The translations under genes and the position numbers were made by a program. This document shows positions 37,401 to 51,277 of a stretch of 64,000 nt of DNA, piece by piece. Under the pieces are notes generated by a model, which saw nothing but the letters and a program-made list of their open reading frames with translations, searched no databases and was not told the origin of the DNA. How positions within the stretch are numbered: position 1 is the stretch's first letter; each line of letters opens with the position of its first letter. Source of the stretch: Ficedula albicollis (Eukaryota; Chordata; Aves; Passeriformes; Muscicapidae); contig NC_021677.1 of NCBI RefSeq assembly GCF_000247815.1, positions 7,022,447-7,086,446 of the forward strand, given 5' to 3'.

Positions 37401-40400
37401 TAACTCTTTTTCTAGGAAAATACCTTAGAGACATTTCCTTGGATCCTGGAAATGCCATTTTATGTTGGTCAACATTTTAACATGTTTTCTTGATCTTTTA
37501 AGGAGGGACTGGGTATTATTTTTGTTTCTCACAATTATTTGACATTTTATGAGAAATGGAGAGGTAGGGGACGTTAATGAAATACACTTCTGTTAATGGA
37601 TTATGGCATTTCTGCATGTCAGTGGAAAAGTCTGGGTGGCTTTTTGCTTTAGTCTGGTGACTACTCTAGTAGTTTAAAAGAAAGAAGCTAAGAACTTGTT
37701 TTTGGAATAAACAGCATTCCCAAGTGGCTGAGGTTTGGATTGTTCATGTGGTCTTGTTAGAACCTCAGATTCTTCTTGCACACATCCAAGACATTTGTAA
37801 AATTGTTGTGTCATTAGATTGAGCTCCAAGCCTTGGTTTTCAGTGAGCGTAGAAATGCCGGCACTATTTGGGTGAGCCTTGAATTTGAATAGAAAACTCC
37901 TGCTGCTGGTGTGATGTTCCTGCTCCTGTACCTGTTGTGATGTTAAAGGTGTTCCACAGAATAAATTCAGTATTTTCTCCTCTGTCCTGCAGCATCTTCG
38001 TGCTGTGGTCCCAGCAGCCAGACAGGGACAGTTCTGCCCCTCGCTTGACATTGATACAGCGGCCACATTTTCACTGCAGTTGCCACTTTGCTGATGTGAA
38101 GGAGCTTTTGTTTGCTGAGTGAGCCTGAGCTGTTTGCTCAGAGATGATGCTCTGGAGCCAGCAGAAAAACTTGTCTTATCAGCATTTACCATCTCTCTGC
38201 TGAAGGGGCTCTGCTGACGTGGTGCTGGCGCTGTGAACCCTGTAATGGAACACACACAAAATTAAACTGGAAATTAGAGGATAATGGCAGAATTTTTTAG
38301 GGAAAGTGCAGCTCAGTGCTAGAGCTCAGCTCATAAGTGGTATATTCAAGTCTGCTCCATGCTGCTGTTCTGGTAAGTTTAACAGAGTTTCACGTTTCTA
38401 TCTCTGTGCAGGAAGTAATGGAGGGTGAACTGAAGCATACAGGAAAGCAGGAAAGCCTGCCTGAACTCGAAATGCTTTTATTTTTGTGGGAAAGGATCAG
38501 GGCAGGAAAAGCTTAAAATTGTAAGAACCAAGTGGTAAATTTGAAGGTCTCATATGAAGCAGCCTGTATTTCCATACCATTTAGTTTATAAATAAATGAT
38601 ATAAAGAATTATCTGAAGCTCTCCTCATATCTGGACAATGATCATAGACTTGTTAGTTTATATCTGCATTACTACAGGTATGTAAAGTTCTTAGATGACT
38701 TATTGGTCATATTATACTTTTTGGTATTTTTTGAGAACACAAATAGGCAGTAGAGATTCAAAATCAGAGATGCAAACAAGGATTTCATTATGAAAGCTCA
38801 ATTTCCAGTCCTGGCGGATGGCAAAAATCCTCATTTATGATGAATTGAACTCAGCGTGTGTGAGCTGGTTCTTCTCTGCTTGTGTGACATAGTCAGGGGT
38901 ATTTTGAATACACTTGGAGTGTGATCTGTGTGTGTTACAGATCGTGCTGCTTTCCACAAAGCCTATTTGCTTCGTATGAAATATTTACACATCATTCCAC
39001 ACAAAGATTTGTTAGTCATGCATAATGCAGAGTGTTGAGTCTTTGGCTGTGTTAGCATCTGCCATCTTAGCTAGCAGTAGGTTTGCTAATTTAAATATTT
39101 TAATGAATGAGTCATCACTTTTGTGTAAGAGCACCAAAATTATAATTGTCATTTTATTGTATCCACCAATGTATTTTTAGCAAAAAAACCCCTGATTTCA
39201 GTGATCAATGAGAGGTATTCAGCATAGTTTCATGTAGGACCCAGATTGTAAACCAGTGGAATTCACTTTAATAAATGTGCAGATATATTAGATAATAAAT
39301 ACCCTTCTACTGTATTTTCTTCAAATATATTAAATTTTCTGCTTTATCATTTGACCTTTGGATGGAGTTGCAAATTGCTGATGGGTGAGATTTGAAATCC
39401 TTCAGATCTAGATCTCAGGTGGAGGGTGGTTTTTTATTCAGAGAACATTTCCTGTCACACACAGGAGTCAAGGAAAATGTTACTTCCAAACACAGCAATC
39501 ATCCTTTTAAGCCTCTTGAGCCTTAGCGTTGCCACCAGAAAATTTGCTGTGCTTGTAAATAGGTACAGCAAAGCCTTCACTGTGATTAGCATGGATTCAA
39601 CTGGAAGGGATTTGTACAACTATCTGTTATTTAGGACTAGTGATGTAGGAGAAAGTGCTTGTCACAGGCATTATCTTACAGCTGAACAGCAGAAGATCCA
39701 AAAAGTAACACCTGGAGATAAGCTAAAATTTTATAAAGTGCCTTTTATGTTGAACAGTCAGGTTTTACTGGTTCAAGCTACATTATAGGCCATGGCATCT
39801 CAAGGATTTTTCCAAAGGATTGTTTATCTTATTTGTATTACACAAACATGGAAGAAGCCTGTTTGTCTGGGAGCATCAGAGGTTTATTCTGAAGGATGCT
39901 TGAGGCTTAATTGGTTTCCTTATATTCTGATGCATAATTATTCCCTCATACCCCAATAGGTTTTGATGCCCCACTTACTTTAATTGTGAAATACCACAGG
40001 CACTGCATAAATAAAAAAAAAATATCCAAAGGCAATTTATAAATACATCCTTACCCTTGGTCTGCACAAGATTTGGGTGTCTTGGAATTCTTAGGCAAAA
40101 CATAGTTAGAAATCTTGCTCTCAGCTGAACAGTTGGGCTGTTTTATGATAAAATGATTCTGTGAATCAAAAACATATTATGTTGCAACACAAACCTATGC
40201 AATATTAAGAAATGCAACAAAGATTTGTTTCTGTCCTTTTTTTTTTTTCAAATGGACAGGCAAAGTATAAGAAACGGTTCTGTTTAGAGCCATAAACATA
40301 ATTCCTCCTTTGCAAACACCTCTAACAGGGAGATGAGACTTCAAGAACAATGTGGATCATGTAAATAAAATTTACATTTTAATTCTTTCTTTCTTTTTTG

Positions 40401-41755
40401 AATAGTTCCTTTTACCATGTGGCAGCAGGTTTGATGATAACAAGGCATATGTGTTCTGGAGAGCAAGCTTAATTAGCTCCTGAAATTATGTCCCCTTGGT
40501 AGCTACTTTATTTTTTCTTTTTCTTGATGCTGGGAGAATAAAGATTCTTGCCTTCTTGCCCATCGAAGAATGCCAGCAGGAAAAGATAAGGTTTTTATTT
40601 GCAAGCGCTTTTTGTGGAAGATAAGTGGCTCAGACTCCAGACATCTGCTACAGAGTAAAAGGGAAGAAAGGTTTGTGCCCTGTGACTGAGCTCCCCCTTT
40701 CTGGAAGGAAAGTTTGCAAACCTTCATGGATTTTATATCTGAGTAGGTTGCTGGGTTAGAATTCCATGGGAAGGCAGAAAAAATATGTTATTATTAACCT
40801 AGCAGGTGAATTTAGCTGCATGTACCATCTGTCCTGAGGAGTCACAGTTTCGTCTTATGCAGGCTGAGTGTTGTACATCTCATTTTAAAGATGATTTTTC
40901 TACCTTCTATATTTACATCCCTTCATCGGTATGAATTTCACTGGACAGAAACAGTTTGTAGCATGGTACCAAACATGTGTGAGGTGTGTGAGAGTTTGGC
41001 ATTCCTCCTCCTGTTCCAAGTACACACTTCCTGCAGCCTAGAATCTGTAATTTAGCAGAGGAAATTGCTGGCCAGTGGGATTATTGCTTCATATGCTTAC
41101 AGGAGTAAAATCAAAGGGTGAGAAAGAAAATGCTGAAAATTTAAACTACCTCCCATTTGCTTGGAGATGAGAGGGATCCAAAAGGGAGAAGTAAACCCTT
41201 AAGTTCATATTTTAAGTGATGCTTCCTTGCCACTCCTACATGGGTTTCTATGGCAACAGAAGCAGAAACTGGGCCATTGGCAGCCAAGAATCCATTTACA
41301 CTTCAAATTTACTGCTTGAGCAGCCATGCAGTTTTCTTGTCCAAATTAAATCATAATGGAGTAACACATGCTAAGTAAATTGGGGGTAAGTTGAAAACAG
41401 CAAATATTAAATATCTTCCATGGATATGCCAAAAACCCCTCCACGTTTTTTTCTGAAAGATCATCAAGTGACAGGTCAGATTATATTTCATAAGCTATTT
41501 TTTGTGGCTTTACAAATATGCATTGGAAGTATATTAAGCAGGTAATGATGTTCTCTGTTAATTAGGGATATGGTTCACTCTCTTAGGCAAGGTGGCTGTT
41601 TCAGTACTTGGGATGCAGGAAAAAAATCAAGTTGCACTTACCTTACTGCTAATCATCCAATAAATTCCGTGGTGAGATTCTCAGGCACTGACACACTAAT
41701 GATGTGTGGATGCTGTACAAGAACAACTAATATTTATTGAAGCCTGATTAGAAGA
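34417..41755. other. Intronic stretch without recognised repeats; two anonymous open frames
   Basis: No CR1 or simple repeat is evident over roughly 7 kb. It contains an antisense open frame of 193 codons (37674-38255) and a sense one of about 100-120 codons (39426-39788). Neither has a recognised domain, and I do not call either a gene. Confidence 0.4.
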
Positions 41756-41760
41756 TAAGG

Positions 41761-41883
41761 CCAGCTTAGATGGGGTTCTGAGCAACCTGGTCTAGTGGGT
41801 GACATCATTGCCCATGCTGGGGGTTTGGGACTTGATGATCTTGAAGGCCCCTTACAACTTAAATCACTCTGTGATGCTATTAT
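41761..41883 (+). mobile_element. CR1 LINE 3' tail fragment
   Basis: It contains 'GGGGTTCTGAGCAACCTGGT', 'CTAGTGGGTGACATCATTGC', 'TTGGGACTTGATGATCTTGA' and 'CACTCTGTGATGCTAT', a CR1 3' end of about 120 bp in sense orientation. Confidence 0.88.
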
Positions 41884-44800
41884 AAAAATGCTTCTACTGC
41901 TGGGGATAAAACAGTTGTCAGATACTTGCCACTATTAGAAACTTTGCTCAAGTTATTAAGCACTTGCTGAAGCTGTTTGAAGTGGTTTTCTGTTTTAGTT
42001 GGTTTTCCTCTGTTGATTTTTTTTTTTTATTCTGGTGAGCTTTGATTAGAAAAATGATAATTCTCCTGTGGTTTTGAGAAAGAAGTTTTCTTTTGAAAAC
42101 ATACCCAAATTATGTGCTGTGTTTGGTTCTGTTTGTCAGTTCTCTAACTGCACTTGCTCCCTCAGCTGATGTTCTGAAATCTGGTGGAAATCCCATGTTT
42201 TACTCCAGTGCTAATGAAGCTGGATGGTGGATACACCTGGAGTCAGGGAGCAGGCTGGGCTGAACCATGGAAGAGGGACAGGAATTGGAGAGAAACAGAG
42301 ATAACCTAGGAACAACAGCTATATGGAGGGAATAGTTAAGGAAGATGAGAGTGTAAATGAGGGGAAATAGGAAGAATGGATAAAGAGAAATGGGATGCAT
42401 CATGAGGAGTACCGCAGGTGGAATGCTCAAATAACAAAGAAAAGGAAGTAGGGATAAGTGTGGAAGATAAGTGGGACTGAGGGTAAACTGGGAAGCCTGA
42501 AACTGGCAGAAGATTGAAGGGGTAAGCCTGTGCTAAAAATCTGAGGAATGGAGAACAGGCAAGGAATATTCTTCTAGAATGAGAAACTGCCTGGGATAAA
42601 GCTTGGTATGAAGTATCTTCAGAGGCTGAAATGGCAGCTAAGAGAAATTCCAGAGAGCAGTTTAGTCTACATTTGGGATTTTTCCCAGCCTCTTGCCACT
42701 TCTTCCCTGGGGGCTGGACCAAGAGAGAGCTGCGGTTCCTGTTGTGCTCTTCCCTCAGCCCTCTGACTTCTAAAAGGATACCAGTGGCATGGATTTCCTG
42801 CATGGGCCTCAACACGATGGCAAAATACAATAATCTGTTTTGCCTTTGTGAACTTCATTTCCATTATACTTAATTTCCTAATTTTTTTTTCCAGAGCAAT
42901 TGGTGGCTTTTGGGTCTCACTGACACCAGCAAAATGTGCCAGTCATGAAGGCAGCAAGTGCTGGCAGGCAGAGCAACTGTTTTGACAGACCAGGAGAATG
43001 TGCAAAGAAAGTGTTCCTCCATTTTCTTCGGTTCCTGGTCAGGGATAAACACTTGTATGGCACCAGGAGATTTATCTCTGTGGGAATTCCCGAGCAGCTG
43101 CTGCTGCTGCTGCTGTGTTTGCTTGTGGAACACATGGAATAGTACTGCTCTTATAAAAAATGGGAGGGAAAAGCCAGAAGCACCTGGTGTGTGGAAGGAA
43201 AGACCAATCCACGGAGATGAGAAGAGGGAACTCATTAAATATGTCCAGCATCAGAGTCACAGTGAGTTAGAAATGCTTTGAGGGGTGAAAGGCAAGGATC
43301 ACTTAACAGGCTTAGAGCTACCTGAGAGATGTGAGTCAGTGAGGGTTCAGGGCAAGGGTAGATAGATTTGTTAGGAGAAAACCTATATAGCAGTGTTGAC
43401 AGCTGAAGGAGGCAATACAAGCCCATTTTTGAGGAATAGAAAAGGGGCAATTTATTGTTATTGCTGCTGGAACAAGTGGTACAGCTAGAATCTTGCTGAA
43501 ACAGGTATGACGGTGTGAAAAATGCTCCAAGCCATTGCAGCTTAGGTGAACTTTAGTGGGATTCCTCTGGAGAAATAACTCGGAGTCATGAAATGGTTTT
43601 GAATGTGGTTTTAAAAGAATGATAGTACTAGGAGAGACTTGGGATATTTTATTTTCTTGAGGAAAAGATGGCAGCTTTCTGTGGGGACTGAATATTGCCC
43701 AGATTCCCGCAGGACTATCAGCCATCAAAACTAAATGTGCAAAGCACATTTAAAATTAGAAAGTCAGCAAAGGAGGCTGTGGAGTAGGATTTGGGGGAAA
43801 GAAATTTTTTTAAAAAAGGTAATTCCTGTTGATATTTGGGGTACATATAACATATTCATACCTCTCCCAACATGTAGGACCACTTGTTCTTTGAGTTTGC
43901 AGAGAAAAAGGAGCGCTTTGTGCCAGTGCTCCGTGGGGTTCACGTGGTGCATGTGGGTGATCAGGTGCCTGCTGAAAATGAGCCCGGCAGTCAAGCACAG
44001 AGCTAGTAAACAGCATTTATGATACTTGGATTTCACAGGAATCAGAGTATAGGCCAGCAGGAGAGATGAGGGGTGAACATGACATCTCTGCACAGAAAGA
44101 GAAAATATGAGGCAGCTTCTGCTTTTCTGGTTGTCAATTCTGTGGGAAGTTTTAACCCAGAATTTAAAAAATGATAGGTGGGAACCTGAAATGAATGAGG
44201 AACAATGGGAACTGGTATAAATGGACTTTTTTTTTTTCATGCTGGTTTGGGAAGACTAATGGCAGAGATGAGCTGTTTTTTTAAACAAGATTAATGCAGG
44301 AGAGTCAGTCTGGTTTGAAACAAAACATTACTTTAGCTTTCCACGGGAAATGATTATTGAAGATAGAAAAAAATTGGATAGGAAGATGGCTAAGGGTCAA
44401 CTACAAGCAGCTGAACAAAATACAATTTTCAGGATGGAGATAGATTAATGATTTTGTGCCATGATTAGAAGATATTATTAGATTTTTGCTCATTAAAATT
44501 TGGCTAATGTGAAATTGAGAGGGTTTTGCTCAGATGGAGAAAAACTCATCGTGCAGGGCAAATACAAAGGAATTGCCAGCTGGATAGGAAAAGTTACAGG
44601 GCACTGGTCAAAGCTGTGCCCCAGTGATGAGAATTATAAGCTGGGGGTAGTGGGGAGATTTTGGGGCTGGAAATACTGTGCTGTGAGGGGGAGCCTCTGC
44701 TGCAGAGTCTGGTAAGCAGCAATTCCTCATAAAAACAGTTCAGTTTCTGCCCTGCCTAATGCCCTCTTTTTCTCAGTCTGGATTCTGAGAAAAGCCTATG

Positions 44801-47400
44801 AATTGCTTGGTCTGTGCTATAAAGGAACTTTTTTCTTTCTTTTTTTTTTCCTTTTTATTTTTAAATATGTTTCAGTTTAAGCAACACTAAACCCACAAGT
44901 CCTCAGACTGCTGCTGTGCTCCTGAAAGCGCTTTTAGGTCCCTCCTGCTGCCAGCAGGGGCCTCCCCATCGTCTAGAACTCGCTAATAGACATATTTCAC
45001 TTCTGTGATGATCTATTTACCTATCAGCAATAAAAGTAGAGATTTTCAGGTATGCTTCCTCTTCATTTAGATCACCTGCCACAGAATGCAAAATGTGAGT
45101 GGAAGGACCCATGCAGTGAAGCCCAGGTCTCCTTTTGTCAGTGCTGAACATCCCATGTTCCCACATTCCCACAGATGAACATTTCCCTGCTATCAGACTG
45201 GGAATTCGCTTTCCCTGCTTTCAGGCTCCTCTTGGAATTTCAGCAAGCTGAATCTCTGATTAAGAGGGATTGTCTGCTCTGGTGCTTCGCCTCTCTCAGG
45301 CTGGCTGATTCCCATCGGGAAGTGTGGGACATTATGCTTTCTTTCAGGGCTCTAAAAGGGGTGACTCATTCCTCCTCCTTTGTCTGCTCCTTAACCAGGT
45401 TCTGCTGCACAGCTTCACCTCATACTTTAATAGACTTTGCACAGAGCTTGTCAGAAGGGCTTTAAACTCTGAGTAAAGTGTCAGGGAGGTTCTACATTTC
45501 TACATCTGTGTTTCACTCTCTTCACATGCTCCAGCCTTGGAGTAGATGGACACTGGGGTTCTTCTTTTCTGAGGATGCGGCTGCACATTGAAGCGTGGAT
45601 TTATTCTTAATTATTTTAGTCAGCTTTCTGGTCCTAGGTGAAGCAGAGTGGACTGAATGCTGAGGGTAGAGACAAATACTTTAAGGTGCAAAACACCCTG
45701 GAGTGGGACAGGATTTTCATCCATGCATATCATTATTATCTTCATTCCTGCACATTTCAAAAGACTTTCACTTGTTACTTTCCTGGCTAGAAATGCTCTA
45801 CACTGTTTACATTGGAATTGAAGAAATACAGACCATACAAATTTATCCCTTGTGTTCAAAACAACTTCAGATCCTCATCTTTGCATCTCAACAGAAAATA
45901 TAAAATATATCTTTTTAGGTTTATGGCTGTTTTTTGGTTGGTTTTTGGTTTTTTTTTAAAGCAAAAAATGAAATAAACACAATTCTATGAACATGAGACA
46001 CAGGAAAACATTCATTCGATTCCATCTGCTGAATAATTTTGGTGAATTTAATTGCACCGCAGTTCTTCCCAACACATGAAAACATATGTTCCTAAACTAA
46101 TTGAATATAGCTTCTGGTCTTGGCAGGGGTCCAGGACACTGTTGAATCAACAACAATATTAAGAATTATTTCAATTGTAGTATTTTAAATTATCTCTTCA
46201 CCATTTTCAATTTGGAAAATCCTGTGAAAAAGTGAAATATAGGCTCATAAAAAGCTGGCTAAATACCCCAAATTAGATACTAGTTGCCAAGAAGCTTTCT
46301 GACTGAAACGGTATTTTTTTTCCTTTTCTGTGTTTTGGCTGTAAATTTCATATTGCAGCTCCTTGCAGGTGCTTTTGTTAGGTTGATAAATGTGGCTGCT
46401 GTGGCCTTAAATTCCTCCCCTGCATTTCTAAATGGAAAATATTTAAATGTCATAAGATCTCTTATCTGTGAAATTATTGAGCTGGTTATCAAAAAGTGCT
46501 GAAAGTCTGCTTCCAAGCTCAGATCTTGATAAAATTTACCAGCTCAAGGATATCCTGGACCCGTTTGGTCTGACAAGATTGACAGCAGCCTCAAATGCCT
46601 GGAGTAAACCAGGAAGATGCAGAGTGGGAATTGAAAGATACCTGATCTTTCCCAGCAGGTTAATTACGGTCCCTGTGTACTTACAAGCATGTGGGATTAG
46701 CAGGAGAGGCTGAGCCCAAACTAGCCTGTGTGCTTGCTGCTGCTGTGTCAAGGAATTTCAATAATCTGCCCCAGAACCGCAGTATGCAGATGCAAGTGTG
46801 TTATTGAAAGGGAAGAAATAGAAGTAATTGCTTCCTGCCTCTGAAAGGGCATGCACATCTGAAAGTCGAGGAACATGTTCTGGCTTTTGTGGTGAAGTTG
46901 CAGGAATTTTATTCAGTCAGTGTCAGTGCATTCTCCAAGCTCAAAATTGGGGAAGTGCAGCCCAGTGCTTTGCAAATCATGCAACTCAAAAATCATATAA
47001 ATGCAGCTGAGTTTTTTTACTGTGTACTGACTGTCAGCCCAGGGTTAAGTTAGCTTGAATAAACGTATAAAAACTGCTATTAAATATTGGTATCTAATGG
47101 CTGGGAGGTCTTCTAGTGCTTGGTCACTTCACAGGGTTGGTGAAGTGACAAAAATGTCCTGTGTTATATTTATCTGCGTAAATGCTTATGGACTGGGTTG
47201 TTTTCAGAACAGATTTAAATAATTAATCAGGTCTATCTTTTGCTTATGAGTTAATAATCCTTCCTTGCGCAGAATCACAATGCATGTTAAAAAAATTCCT
47301 TCTGGAAGCAGGGAAAATGCCTTATAACTTCAACACCCCTGAGAGGACATGTTGGAACTCATCTGTGCCTTTTTTTCTTGTAGTTAATAGGCACAGAATT

Positions 47401-47478
47401 GAGGTTCAGTGCTGGGTTAATGGTTGGATTTCATGATCTTAGAGGGCTTTTCCATCCTAAATTATTCTGGGATTCTGG
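47401..47478 (+). mobile_element. CR1 LINE 3' tail fragment
   Basis: It reads 'CAGTGCTGGGTTAATGGTTG', 'GATTTCATGATCTTAGAGGG', 'CTTTTCCATCCTAAATTATT' and 'CTGGGATTCTGG'. This is the same CR1 subfamily end as at 23580-23650. Confidence 0.85.
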
Positions 47479-47999
47479 TCAAACTTCTGTGAAACCCATT
47501 CCTACTTCTCACTAGTTTAATCACCTTGGTTGAGGAGTATTACTAATTCCCAATATTTCTAATTTCATTGTGACAATTTCCAATTTTTTTTTCAATTGCA
47601 GACTAATTCCAAGCTTTTTTGTGGATGTCAGGGAGATATCCAGTTGTGCTTTCTTGCCCCAAGGAAAGATGAAACTGTACCTAATAAAACAACTTGTCAT
47701 GAAAATGAACTGAAAGCCTTGGAGAAAGGCTTGAAGCTCAGGCTCTGAGGTGTTCACATACTAGAAGTAATATATAGAATATAACTTCAAAGTAGCATCT
47801 TCAAGGGAAGAGGGAGGGAGGAAGAGTAAATACTAATAATTTTCTTTATTTGAAGGTTAAAAGGATGCTGAAGCAGAAATTGCAGTGTTCAGTGCATCCT
47901 GTTAAATGACAAATAACCTCTTCCATGTCCAAATTTTTCCTTCATAACAAACCTTTCCTTTCTCCTCCTATTAGAAGTGTGGATGTAATTCACATGTTA

Positions 48000-50900
48000 T
48001 GTGAGTAGAAGCAAAAGTATGACAGGCAAAATATTGAATCCAGGCTCCCCTTTTTAAAACAGCTTCAGGTTTATGGGAGTTTGCAGAGTTTTTTTCCTTG
48101 AGTCTGAGCAAGGGGAAGGTACAACAGGAGGGGAAATAAGCACATTTATTCCCAGCTCTTTCAGATGAGACCTTAAAGAAATCCTCTCTTAGGTGTCTGT
48201 GATACAGTGGTCATTAAATCTCCCAAAAAAACAGGCTTGAAGTTGTCTCACTGCCCTGTCTGGGATAAACCTGCAGAGGGAAGGTTGAGAAAAGAGCCTT
48301 TTCCTTCTCAGTGCTGTGTGGAGCCCAGCAGTTGTAGTAAAAATCCATGCTGCAGGTTTTGATGCTCTGCCTCAAAACAGAGACTTTTAAAAGCAGATCT
48401 TTTTAATTTGAAAGGTGTATTTTGCAGCACCAGCACAGCCAAGTGGTTGAGTTCACAGGAGGCAATTGGCACGAGTGTTGTCTGTGTACAGATGCTGTCC
48501 TTGAGTGCTTTGAGCCAAGTTAATTTCCAAATTAAAAGGGAGTTTTAGAATTTTAGCTAAAAAGTGCCTGCATGCTGCTTCTTGAATCAGCAGCAGCTGC
48601 AATCTCTTTTGTGTTATGTTTCCCTGCATCTGGCCTGGCTTGGTACTGCTCTATGTGTTGATTCATTTAGCCACTCATAATAACAATAAATAATGCACAT
48701 TTGAAGTGGTATGTGCATGTTTTTCCTTTCTATCTGAAGAAATGTGACCTTTCTCTGCCACACTGATACCACCACTTATTTCTCTTGACATATTCTATGA
48801 TAACTGTCCACTGTTATGATTTAGAAATGCTTTATCTTGGTTTTCCAGCAGCTTAAAAACTGGCCTAGTTGTGCAAGAGGAGTGTTAAACTCAGAGATGG
48901 TTGTATCCTTTTTATTAAATATGGGATAAAACCAATCTAGCTCCAGAAGGTAGAATTTGTAGAGATTACTTTGATATTTTTCCTCTCTTCAGTGAATTTT
49001 AAAAGTCCAATGTCTTATCAATGCAAACAGATTATTCTGAGCAAAAGAGCATTGAGATCACAACAACTTCCCTTTAAAAGTCGTGATGCTGCCAAGCCAG
49101 GATGGGAGTTCCAGTTTCGGATCCTGTGTGGTTGCTTCCCAAGCAGTGTCTGTTACCGGGCAATCCAGGGGGCAGAGTTTGCTGACAATATTTATTTGGT
49201 GTCACCTGGTGCCTTGCGCTTTTTGCTTGTAAATCACAGTGCTTTGAATGAATTCATAGATTAATTATGGATCTCTAATTCACAAAAGAAACCAAGTCGT
49301 GATTTTTTTCTTTTTTTGACTGGCTTGACTAGATAGATGAGAGTTAGATAAACACAAAAAGAGGCCATTGTATGCTACAGCTCCTATACTACATGGAAAC
49401 TGTTTATTTTTGCTTTGCATTTAAAGAAAAGCTGCATTTAAAATCTTGTTCAGCTGCAGAATGTTTATTCAGCATATAAAGGTTTCTGAATTGAATATGC
49501 ATTAATAAGTCACAAGAATTAATAATTTACAATAGAATACAGATAAAATTATTTGGCTTCTATTCAGCTGCATGCAAATTTATCTTACTTCATCCACACA
49601 AGTGAAATAAAAAGAAAGAGGCCGCAAGACGAATCTAAGAACCACACAGGGATTGGCTCCATCCATCTTTACTCTTTGTGGTTCTGGAGCCAAGAGATAT
49701 ATGGGAAAAGCCACCAGGAAAAAAATATGAAACTTTCTTGGTTTTGGGGAAAAGAAAGAACTTTTTTAGAAAACACTTTAAAATAAATATTGCTGTTAGT
49801 TACAAGTGTACAGAGCATCTAATTGTCTGGGTACATTTTCTGTGCCAGGAAGTTAATGGAATTAAATACATAGCTAGATTTTGAACTGAACCAGATTTAA
49901 TTTATGGCCACTAATATTAGAAAATCCAATCCTTTGAAGTATAGATTCAATTTTTAAGAAACCAGTTAATGGAAGGTCTACATAGATAGGGCCAAGTGCT
50001 TAATATCATCTACAAATGTGCTATTTTTGGCCGCTCTTCTGTAGGTACCTTTTGAATTTCTGGCCTCGAGACACTGCTTAAATCCCTTTTCCATGGCAAG
50101 TACAGACCTTCTCTCAGTTTTCTTTCTCAGTCACAGGCAATCAGCAGGAGAAAAATTCAGTAGGGTTGCCCCCCTTCCATCCTTTATCCAGCCAATCTGA
50201 ACTAATGTGGATTTTATCACCTGCTTCTGGAGAGAAGTTCCTTTAGTTTGGTGACTCCTCTTTTAAATTTGGGGTCAAATAGCTGACTAAGGATTTTTTG
50301 ATGCTTAGAACTCCAAGTAATAATAATAATAATAAAATTAATACTTCAGCTATGTAATCCAAACCAAATTTTCAACCCGATTTTGAATATGTAATGATAG
50401 ATATCAAATGTTTGTTTTGCCAACCCCTTCACAGGGAGACATTGAGATAAAAAGTTGTGCTTCTGGGTGGTGAAGAAATCTAGCAGATTATAGAATACTG
50501 AGTATTTATATCATGGCATTTTGCTAAAAGTTTCCATTGTTACAAACTGAATCTCAGAAAAGTCTCCCCAAATTTTCATGTAGTTCCTACTTGGAGCAAG
50601 TAGCATTTTTACTGCCTTGTCTCCTGTGGGGAAAATGCTCATTAAAACTCCATTTAATTTGGTGTTAATGATGCCATTTGCTCCTCCACATGTTTTGTGG
50701 GAGTCCTCCTCCACATCTGCATTCTTTCTCCCAGTTTTCCACTATTCACTTTGTCTGTCTCCAGAGTCTCTCCTGGTGTGTTAATAAACACCAGGCAGGA
50801 CCATGATGCGTCTTTTGTAGGTTCAGAGGAAATGGTAAAATGTGGGCACTGAAAATGGGGTTTTTTGTGGAATTTGTCACATGGAGGCCTGGGAAAACAG

Positions 50901-51225
50901 CCTTCCATCACAGCAGTGCTCTGATGAGCAAATCACCTTGGAGAAAGAGACTCCAGTGTTCCATTCTCTGCACAGAAAGTCTATTGCTCTGTTCCCATCT
51001 AAATTTTTATGCCTGAGATTCCTCATGCAAAAAGAAAGTCTGCTTTTTATTCAGGCTTACTGAGGATGCCTACAAAATATTTTTTTATCATCTGCTTCCC
51101 CTTCTTTGTTTTGTTTTCGTTTAAGCATCAATATTGGAATTTATTTCATTTAAATAAATTTTTTGTTGTTTTACATTAGAATTACAATTTCACAGGTAGA
51201 GACTCAGATATTCCAAATAACCAGT
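48000..51225. other. Intronic stretch with one short TAA repeat
   Basis: A (TAA)n run lies at about 50319-50337. No interspersed repeat or coding exon is recognised. Confidence 0.45.
50319..50337. repeat. (TAA)n trinucleotide repeat
   Basis: Six consecutive TAA units. Confidence 0.9.
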
Positions 51226-51227
51226 TT

Positions 51228-51277
51228 TGATTTGAGCTTAAAGTCCTTTTCCAACTTTCATGATTCTGTGATTGTAT
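51228..51277 (+). mobile_element. CR1 LINE 3' terminus remnant
   Basis: About 50 bp are left: 'GAGCTTAAAGTCCTTTTCCA', 'ACTTTCATGATTCTGTGATT'. It is short but has the linked TTCCAAC and ATGATTCTGTGATT signature. Confidence 0.6.

Noticed and set aside
42336..42830. 164-codon open frame on the minus strand
   Set aside because: It is produced by the purine-biased strand, whose complement lacks stop codons; Ser/Pro/Leu-rich with no domain.
43088..43118. CTG triplet run (about six units)
   Set aside because: It is too short to be notable as an expansion and is not in a coding exon.
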